Below, piece by piece: positions 58,447 to 64,000 of a stretch of 64,000 nucleotides of DNA. The stretch's first letter is position 1, and each line of letters opens with the position of its first letter. The DNA comes from Bradyrhizobium sp. LMTR 3. GTDB taxonomy: Bacteria; Pseudomonadota; Alphaproteobacteria; Rhizobiales; Xanthobacteraceae. The stretch is taken from the NCBI RefSeq assembly GCF_001693485.1, contig NZ_MAXC01000005.1:62001-126000 (forward strand). Direction: 5' to 3'. The notes under the pieces are model-generated. The model saw only the letters and a program-made list of their open reading frames with translations. It was not told the DNA's origin and did no database searches. The translations under genes and the position numbers were made by a program.

Positions 58447-59886
58447 TCAGAATACATTATATCCCGGCGCCAGCAGATGTTGTGGATCGTAGCGCCGCTT
58501 GGCTTCACGAAGCTGCGGCCAGCTTGATCCGAAGTGAACCTCCCAATCGCCAGGCGACATGGCGAAGGCACCGACCGGATACTGAACGCCGCCAGCTTCG
58601 CGAATGCGATCGTAGAGCGTACGATTTGCCGCAACCATCCGCTCTGCCGCCGCCGCATCGTTTGATGCGGGGATGCGAATGAGATTGAAGACGAAGACCA
58701 TGTCTTCCTTCGGCAGGCGAACCAGCGGCGTGCGAAACGCTCTCGTGAGCAAAGGGTAGAGAGTTATCCGCCCGAACGGCCCAACGGCATCGCCCTTCAG
58801 GCCAGCCAGAATATCGCCGGCGACCCGTTCGGCGTTGCTGCCGCGCAGGAACGTCAACAACCAGGGCTGCGGATTGGACCATTGGCCTTTGGAGCGCAGC
58901 AGATTTTCAAATTTTCCAAACGCCAGGGCATCCTCGCGATAGGTCAGGTCAGTGATGACGGCGGCGCCGCGCTCATCCGACAATCCGGAAAGCACCGCCT
59001 TGTCATCGGGGGCCGAGCCGCTGCTATAAGGGATCGCGCCGTCGAGCTGGTACCGCCAACCGCCGCTGCCATCGGGAAGAATGGCCCCCTGCAACTGGTC
59101 GAAGCGCCCTTCCGTCAGCACGCGCCGCTGGTCCGCCATCAGGAAGCGCAAATCGCGGTAGAAGAGCTGAATGCGCCTGATACGCTCGGGAGCGCGCACC
59201 AGGCGCAGTGTTGCCCGAGTAACGATGCCGCATTGGCCCAGGCCGGCGCGGACGCCGTCGAAGAGATCGGCGTTACTGTCCGCCGAGCAACTCAGTTCAT
59301 TGCCATCGCCCGTCACCACGTCCAGCGCGATGACGTTGTCGGTTTGCATGCCATGCCGGGATGACGTCGCTCCGATGCCGCCCACCGCGATCGTTCCTCC
59401 GACCGATAGACCGAGATAGTTGGTCAGCACCGGCGGCGTGAGTCCCTGCGCCAAGGTTGCGTCAAGCAGATCTCGCCATACTGCGCCGGCGTCGACCACG
59501 ACGCGATCGTGCTGGATCTCGCGGATTGCGTTCATCGCGCTCATATCGACCACGACGCCGTCCGCGGACAGCGAGCGGCCATAGATCGAGTGGCCCTGAC
59601 CGCGCGCCGCCACCTTGACATCGGCGCCTCTGGCCCAGCGCATCAGGCCCGCAATGTCGGCGCTCGATGCGGGCCTGAGCACGCCGCGCGGTTGCTGGTG
59701 AATGAGGCGGCCAAAATCATGGGCCGCGGCGGCGCGAACCTCCGGCTCGAGGCGGACATTGGCAGGCAGAGGCGAACCATCTGACGACACCGCTTGCGCC
59801 GATGCTGCCAAGGCGCTGGCGTGCGAAGCGAGCGCGGCGGTGACGCCGAGGCCTGCGCCCAGGAACATACGTCTGTCCGATGGCAT
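58447..59886 (-). CDS. Cytokinin dehydrogenase-like covalent FAD oxidoreductase, Tat-exported
   Basis: The 479-residue precursor starts with a Tat-like signal (SDRRMFLGAGLGVTAALAS). It matches plant cytokinin oxidase/dehydrogenase: FAD-His in ARGQGHSIYGRS (His99), YLGLSVGGTIAVGGIGATS, RHGMQTDNVIALDVVTGDG, NADLFDGVRAGLGQCGIVTR and the end RYDPQHLLAPGYNVF. Against maize CKX1 from memory, the catalytic Asp169 (WTDYL) is Asn156 here (LTNYL) and Glu288 (YVEG) is Gln266 (QLQG). So the fold and flavin link are kept but both acids are amides. AAGGAGGG lies five bases before ATG 59886. It would act in the periplasm; true cytokinin oxidation is uncertain. Confidence 0.82.
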   Translation of the reverse strand: MPSDRRMFLGAGLGVTAALASHASALAASAQAVSSDGSPLPANVRLEPEVRAAAAHDFGRLIHQQPRGVLRPASSADIAGLMRWARGADVKVAARGQGHSIYGRSLSADGVVVDMSAMNAIREIQHDRVVVDAGAVWRDLLDATLAQGLTPPVLTNYLGLSVGGTIAVGGIGATSSRHGMQTDNVIALDVVTGDGNELSCSADSNADLFDGVRAGLGQCGIVTRATLRLVRAPERIRRIQLFYRDLRFLMADQRRVLTEGRFDQLQGAILPDGSGGWRYQLDGAIPYSSGSAPDDKAVLSGLSDERGAAVITDLTYREDALAFGKFENLLRSKGQWSNPQPWLLTFLRGSNAERVAGDILAGLKGDAVGPFGRITLYPLLTRAFRTPLVRLPKEDMVFVFNLIRIPASNDAAAAERMVAANRTLYDRIREAGGVQYPVGAFAMSPGDWEVHFGSSWPQLREAKRRYDPQHLLAPGYNVF

Positions 59887-60049
59887 GAAGCCCTCCTTGT
59901 CCAGAGGTCGTGACACTCACCCGCAAAGCTGCGGCCTCACCCGGCATGAGACAATGGCCACTGGGCCGGATGGACATTCCCGCAAACCGGGAGGATCCCG
60001 GCGGCAGCGATCGCCGTTCATGCTGTGTGAAAGTCTCTCAGCTTGCGTT

Positions 60050-60210
60050 CCCCGGACGCTGCGCAGCGCGTCCGGGATCGCGCTTTGCGCGACTCCGGCG
60101 GTGCGCTGCAGAGCCGGGGTCCATCTCGCGGGTACAATGGGTCCCGGCTCTGCGGCGCAGCGTACCGGACGATGCTTCGCATCGCCGGGACACGCTGCAC
60201 CGCGTCCGGG
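60050..60210. repeat. Dispersed palindromic repeat, family B copy 2
   Basis: Contains CTGCAGAGCCGGGGTCCA facing TGGGTCCCGGCTCTGCGGCG, the same core as 15526-15656, plus GATGCTTCGCATCGCCGGGA shared with family C. It fills much of the 483-base gap 59887-60369. The rest has no gene; promoters of the flanking divergent genes must lie there but no clear hexamers are seen. Confidence 0.8.
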
Positions 60211-60369
60211 ATACGAGATTGAGGCGGACTTCGTCGTCGAGGTCGCCGCTGTCATTTCACATTCCTGGACGCATGGCCGTTTTCGCCGGATTTACGTCAT
60301 TTCAGGCGGATCACTGCGGCTGTAGACTGTGGTTGGTCGATATGAGTGAGGGCGCGTGCCGGCAAACCG

Positions 60370-61518
60370 ATGAATTCGCGACGTGTATTGTGGAGCGCGC
60401 TCGGCGCAGTCGCGCTTGTCGCCGTGGTCGGCGGAGCTTGGATTTTCTCATTGCCACCGGCGCCCTCGGCCGCGGCCCCGCCGGCGATCACGCAAGACGA
60501 GCGTGATGCGACGATCGCGGCGCTGAAGCCGCCGAAGCGGCAGCGTCCGCTGATCGCCATCATCGGGATCAACGACGCCACCGAGACCACCGACTATCTG
60601 ATGCCCTATGGCATCCTCAAGCGCGCCGACGTCGCCGATGTCGTCACGCTGGCGACGAAACCGGGGCCGGTGACGCTCTATCCGACGCTCAAGGTCGAAC
60701 CGCAGGCGACCATCGCGGAGTTCGATGCACAGCATTCTCACGGCGCCGACTATGTCATCGTCCCCGCCATGAGCCGCGACGACGATCCCGAGGCGCTGCA
60801 ATGGATCCGGAGCCAGTCGGCCAAGGGTGCAATCGTGATCGGCGTCTGCGTCGGTGCCAAGGTGGTCGGCGATGCCGGGCTGCTGCACGACAAGCAGGCC
60901 ACCACGCACTGGTATTCCGTCAAGGAGTTGCGCGGCAAGCATCCCACCATGCGTTATGTCAGAGACCGGCGGCTGGTGGTCGACAAGGGCGTGGCGACGA
61001 CCACTGGGATCACGGCGTCGATGCCGATGTCGCTCACGCTGATCGAGGCGATTGCCGGACCTGACAAGGCGCGCGCCGTCGGCCGCGAGATCGGCCTCGC
61101 CGAGTGGGATACGCGCCACCAGAGCGACGCGTTCAAGTTCACGCGCCCGTTTGCGCTGACGGCTATCCGCAATACGGCCGCGTTCTGGGCGCATGAGCAG
61201 CTCGGCATCGAACTCAAGGGCGGTGTCGACGAGGTGTCGCTGGCGCTCGTCACCGATGCCTGGTCGCGGACCTATCGCTCACAGGCGGTGACGTTCGCCA
61301 GCACTGGCGGCGCGCAGCACAGTCGCGGCGGCTTGCGGATCATTCCCGACCAGGTTGCGGCGAGCTGGCCCGCGGCGCGATTGCTGCCGGCGAGCGAGAA
61401 TGCGAAACCGGCAGAAGCGCTGGACAACGCGCTTGCGGGCATTGCTGCGCGCTACGGAACGGATACCGCCGACTTCGTCGCGATGCAGCTCGAATATCCG
61501 AAGCATCCGACGCCGTAG
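60370..61518 (+). CDS. Membrane-anchored DJ-1/PfpI-family protein
   Basis: The 382-residue protein has an N-terminal membrane anchor (RVLWSALGAVALVAVVGGAW), then a GATase1-like domain with LIAIIGINDATETTDYLMPY and the nucleophile elbow VIGVCVGAKVV (Cys160). The domain resembles the amidase-like half of GlxA/AraC-type regulators, but no HTH follows. The C-terminal 130 residues (GGVDEVSLALVTDAWSRTY, SRGGLRIIPDQ) are unrecognised. ATG 60370 is used; GTG 60346 is in frame. Relatives act as glyoxalases, chaperones or proteases; an extracytoplasmic location is unusual. Function unknown. Confidence 0.75.
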   Translation: MNSRRVLWSALGAVALVAVVGGAWIFSLPPAPSAAAPPAITQDERDATIAALKPPKRQRPLIAIIGINDATETTDYLMPYGILKRADVADVVTLATKPGPVTLYPTLKVEPQATIAEFDAQHSHGADYVIVPAMSRDDDPEALQWIRSQSAKGAIVIGVCVGAKVVGDAGLLHDKQATTHWYSVKELRGKHPTMRYVRDRRLVVDKGVATTTGITASMPMSLTLIEAIAGPDKARAVGREIGLAEWDTRHQSDAFKFTRPFALTAIRNTAAFWAHEQLGIELKGGVDEVSLALVTDAWSRTYRSQAVTFASTGGAQHSRGGLRIIPDQVAASWPAARLLPASENAKPAEALDNALAGIAARYGTDTADFVAMQLEYPKHPTP

Positions 61519-61530
61519 CATTGTAGTGCC

Positions 61531-61619
61531 GTAGGGTGGGCAAAGCGCAGCGTGCCCACCATCAAACGAGATTGTGGATGAATGGTGGGCACGGCGCTAC
61601 GCGCCTTTGCCCACCCTAC
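61531..61619. repeat. Dispersed palindromic repeat, family E copy 2
   Basis: GTAGGGTGGGCAAAGCGC to GCCTTTGCCCACCCTAC with inner CGTGCCCACCAT / ATGGTGGGCACG, as at 44711-44801. It sits between convergent genes and may serve as a bidirectional transcript end. Confidence 0.9.
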
Positions 61620-61634
61620 CCTGCTAGACGGCCC

Positions 61635-62717
61635 TCACCGCCACGGCTCGACGATGATCTTGGTGTGCACTCCCGGGTTGGCGAGATCGGCAAAGGCCTT
61701 GGCGACGCCGCCGATGCCGACGGTGGAGGTCACCATCGAGGCAGCGTCCACCTGCCCTTCCGCGATCAGGCGGAGCGAATAGGCGAATTCCTCCGGCGTG
61801 TAGCCGAGCACGTATTGAACGTTGAGCTCCTTCAGGATGCCGAGCATCGGCTCGGAGCGGTCGGTCTCCATGCAGACGCCGACCACAACAATGCGGGCAT
61901 CCCGCGGCGCGCCTTCGAACACCTGCTGGATCAGGCCGGGCACGCCGACGCATTCGAAGATCAGCGCGGGTTTCAGCGCCGGCAACAGCGCCTGCAGCGG
62001 CGGGCGCGCGGCCTTTTCCTCCGGCGACATCTGGGCATGCTCGGCCCAGGTCGCGTAGGGCTGTGAGCGTGCGGGATCGACGACGACGTCGGCGCCGAGC
62101 TTTTCGGCGAGCGCGCGGCGGGCCGGCGAGTAATCGGCGGCCACGATCGGGTGCAATCCCCTGATCTTCAGCGCTGCAATGACGGCGAGCCCGACCGGGC
62201 CGCAGCCGATCACCAAGGGCACCTCGCCTCCCCTGATGTTGGCTTTTGCCACGGCATGAACGCCGACCGCGAGCGGCTCGGTGAGCGCGGCGTGCTCGGC
62301 GGCGAGGCCGTTCGGAACTTCGAGCAGCAGTGCTTCGCTGAGCAGCAGGCGCTCGGCATAGGCACCGACATTGTCGTTGGAATAGCCGATACCCTGCGGG
62401 CCTTCCGGGGTCAGCAGCGCCGGCAGCGAGCAAACCTTGGTGCCCGCCTTGAACTTGCCCGTGGTGCCGGGACCATAGTCCAGCACCTCGCAGCAGAATT
62501 CATGGCCGAACACGACATCGCGCGAAAGGTCCATCGGCTTGCGGCCCGGAAAATGCCTGGCGAGCTCCACCATGCGGTGCGCGTGCTTGCGCGCGTGCAG
62601 GTCGGAGCCGCAGATGCCGCAGGCCAGCGACTTCACCAGCACCTGCCCGGCACCGGGTTTCGGCTCCGGCATCTCGTCGACGACAATTTCCCCGTTGCGG
62701 AAAATGGCTGCGCGCAC
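61635..62717 (-). CDS. Zinc-binding alcohol dehydrogenase (MDR family) without the structural zinc site
   Basis: The 360-residue MDR enzyme has the catalytic zinc ligands in ACGICGSDLH (Cys36) and GHEFCCE (His72, Glu73), and the NAD motif VIGCGPVGLAVIAALK. The usual four-cysteine structural zinc loop is replaced by KVCSLPALLTPEGPQGIGYS, so it probably lacks that zinc. It oxidises alcohols or polyols, or reduces the ketones. GTATGTEEPGA-like substrate motifs are not visible, so the substrate is open. The EamA transporter lies upstream on the same strand, 107 bases away. Confidence 0.88.
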   Translation of the reverse strand: MRAAIFRNGEIVVDEMPEPKPGAGQVLVKSLACGICGSDLHARKHAHRMVELARHFPGRKPMDLSRDVVFGHEFCCEVLDYGPGTTGKFKAGTKVCSLPALLTPEGPQGIGYSNDNVGAYAERLLLSEALLLEVPNGLAAEHAALTEPLAVGVHAVAKANIRGGEVPLVIGCGPVGLAVIAALKIRGLHPIVAADYSPARRALAEKLGADVVVDPARSQPYATWAEHAQMSPEEKAARPPLQALLPALKPALIFECVGVPGLIQQVFEGAPRDARIVVVGVCMETDRSEPMLGILKELNVQYVLGYTPEEFAYSLRLIAEGQVDAASMVTSTVGIGGVAKAFADLANPGVHTKIIVEPWR

Positions 62718-62823
62718 GAAGGATCCTCCCGGTGATTTTGCTCACCTTAGCACGGAGGATCACCACGAATAGCGTACAACGCCCTTGCCGGCGTAGGAAC
62801 TGGTGCCTTGTGGGTGACCTGGA

Positions 62824-63834
62824 TCAGGCGTTGGGCGACGACTCGCCCGAGACCGTCAGAAGCTGCGAGCGGCGGACGCGTTCGCGATGGGCGGTGTAGA
62901 GGCCTGAGGCGACGATGAAGGCGGCGCCGGTGATCGTGTAGGCATCCGGGACTTCGCCGAAGATCAGGAAGCCGAGTACGCTGACCCACAGCAATTGCGT
63001 GTAGGAAAACGGCGCCAACACGGAGGCGTCGGCGTAGCGGAACGCCAGCACCACGATCCACTGCCCCGCGGTCGATGCGACACCGATCAGGATGCCGAAG
63101 GCGATATCGTGCCAGGTCGGCGTCACCCAGACGAACGGCACCAGCGCGGAGAGAATGAACAGGCCCGCGATCGACGAATAGGTCATGGTGGTGATCGCGC
63201 GCTCGGTGCCGCTCATCATCCGCGTCATGATCAGCGTGCAGGCCCAGGCCAGCGCCGAGACCAGCGGAAAGAACGCCGCGGGGTGAAACGCGCCAGTGCC
63301 GGGACGCAGGATGATCAGCACGCCGACGAGGCCGACGCCGGTCGCAATCCAGCGGCGCAGGCCGACCTTCTCGCCGAGAAAGATGATCGACAACGCCGTG
63401 ACGAACAGCGGCGCGACGAAACCCGTGGCGGAGGCTTCTGCAATGGGAAGAAACCGCAGGCCGGAGATGAAGAACAGCGACGAGCCCAACAGCGCTGCGC
63501 CGCGCAACAGATGCAGGCCGCGGCGTTTGGTCTGCAGCGCATAGAGCGGGGAACCCGGCAGCATCGCCGGCGTCATGATCATCGCGAACACCAGGAAGCG
63601 GATCCAGGCGATCTCGATCGACGGCAGGGTCGCCGACAGATATTTCGCCGTGACGTCGGAGGCGCCGAGAAACACCGTCGAGGCCAGCACCAGCGCGATA
63701 CCCTTGAACGGCCGATCGGCGCGCGCGGGCGCCTTGCGGATCGTCGACTTCTTTTCGGGCAAAGGCAGGTGAGCGCTGTCCAGCCTGGCGGCTGCGGCGG
63801 GGGGCGGTGTCACGGCAATCTCGATAGGCAGCAA
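62824..63834 (-). CDS. EamA/DMT-family transporter
   Basis: The 336-residue membrane protein contains two EamA repeats with about ten helices: GIALVLASTVFLGASDVTAK and WIRFLVFAMIMTPAM open the first; FPLVSALAWACTLIMTRMMS opens the second. FRYADASVLAPFSYTQLLWV and FLIFGEVPDAYTITGAAFIV are typical second-repeat blocks. A 40-residue Pro/Ala-rich cytoplasmic tail precedes the first helix. Members export amino acids or other metabolites; the substrate is unknown. ATG 63834 is the first of the frame. Confidence 0.9.
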   Translation of the reverse strand: MLPIEIAVTPPPAAAARLDSAHLPLPEKKSTIRKAPARADRPFKGIALVLASTVFLGASDVTAKYLSATLPSIEIAWIRFLVFAMIMTPAMLPGSPLYALQTKRRGLHLLRGAALLGSSLFFISGLRFLPIAEASATGFVAPLFVTALSIIFLGEKVGLRRWIATGVGLVGVLIILRPGTGAFHPAAFFPLVSALAWACTLIMTRMMSGTERAITTMTYSSIAGLFILSALVPFVWVTPTWHDIAFGILIGVASTAGQWIVVLAFRYADASVLAPFSYTQLLWVSVLGFLIFGEVPDAYTITGAAFIVASGLYTAHRERVRRSQLLTVSGESSPNA

Positions 63835-63927
63835 TTTTCGAATCGGGCGAGGTTGTAAAAAACACCAATTCGCCCGGTGCGACTAGGTCCGAAAACAGGA
63901 TGCGGATATGCGCTGAGGGCGCGATGG

Positions 63928-63975
63928 CAACACTTTGTTAAGGCAATACTTTGTTAAGGCAATACCTTGTTAAGG
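63928..63975. repeat. Three 16-bp tandem repeats near the right edge
   Basis: CAACACTTTGTTAAGG, CAATACTTTGTTAAGG and CAATACCTTGTTAAGG follow one another without gaps. A possible ATG (63985, plus strand) begins ten bases later and runs off the edge. The spacing suggests binding sites or a slippage product; no gene context can be seen to the right. Confidence 0.9.
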
Positions 63976-64000
63976 GCTGCGCAGATGAGCGCGCTACCGT

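Noticed and set aside
63928..63975. TTAA-containing repeats considered as CtrA boxes or origin iterons
   Set aside because: CtrA sites need TTAA-N7-TTAA; here the spacing is 12 bases. Three short units without a replication gene do not support an origin.

Overview
The window looks like chromosome of a Bradyrhizobium-type alphaproteobacterium. The reasons are a high-GC coding style, a CYP102-type P450 and a BJP-1-like class B3 metallo-beta-lactamase, a large density of ABC importers for peptides and small organic acids, and many dispersed palindromic intergenic repeats of the kind that litter Bradyrhizobium genomes. This assignment rests on recognition, not on a search. I see no rRNA, tRNA, CRISPR array, transposase or integrase. 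Fifty-four protein-coding calls are listed, one cut by the left edge and one very small and doubtful.

Layout. (1) 1-4660, minus strand: a lipid-type module with a CYP102-like fatty-acid P450 (partial), epoxide hydrolase, wax ester synthase/DGAT, alpha/beta hydrolase and a DUF6489 protein. (2) 4775-20335: a divergent FAD amine/D-amino-acid oxidoreductase, then twelve plus-strand genes making two complete peptide-type ABC importers (SBP-B-C-D-F and D-F-SBP-B-C) around a gamma-glutamyltransferase-family acylase and a DUF1028 protein. The junctions are often ATGA overlaps, so this looks like an import-and-process unit for amide-bonded compounds. (3) 20481-26443, minus: a possible CnbZ/RidA-like deaminase, then a tetR-MFP-RND efflux operon with a clear operator and a clear terminator. 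(4) 26763-31753: a P450, a large repeat-rich envelope protein with two LTxxQ-like domains, a cytochrome c and two related small secreted proteins. (5) 31988-39464, minus: a tightly packed catabolic operon with an SsuABC/NMT1-type importer, an enolase-superfamily enzyme, a Gfo/Idh/MocA dehydrogenase, a DUF993 aldolase-like enzyme and a TIM-barrel epimerase. The substrate is unknown. (6) 39702-46034: TetR, a double-VOC protein translationally coupled to glutamate dehydrogenase, two PfkB kinases and a ferredoxin-reductase-like flavoprotein. (7) 46306-50883: a PaaG-like crotonase and a sugar-acid set (IlvD/Edd dehydratase, uronate dehydrogenase, SMP-30 lactonase around a divergent promoter). (8) 51064-63834: B3 beta-lactamase, aldehyde dehydrogenase, an AceE/MdeB-like TPP enzyme with a divergent Lrp regulator, a LysR regulator, a cytokinin-dehydrogenase-like enzyme, a membrane-anchored DJ-1 protein, a zinc alcohol dehydrogenase and an EamA transporter.

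The strongest leads are four. The 31988-39464 operon may encode an undescribed acid-sugar or polyol pathway. The twin peptide importer surrounds a GGT-like enzyme that has lost both residues used to recognise the gamma-glutamyl group. The cytokinin-dehydrogenase homologue has both catalytic acids replaced by amides (Asn156, Gln266). A strongly structured intergenic element at 57039-57156 has two mutually exclusive long stems.

Stretches over 300 bases without a gene are 26444-26762 (operator and promoters), 27984-28319 (hairpin and dispersed repeat), 56782-57492 (repeat, structured element, LysR operator) and 59887-60369 (dispersed repeat); each is described below.
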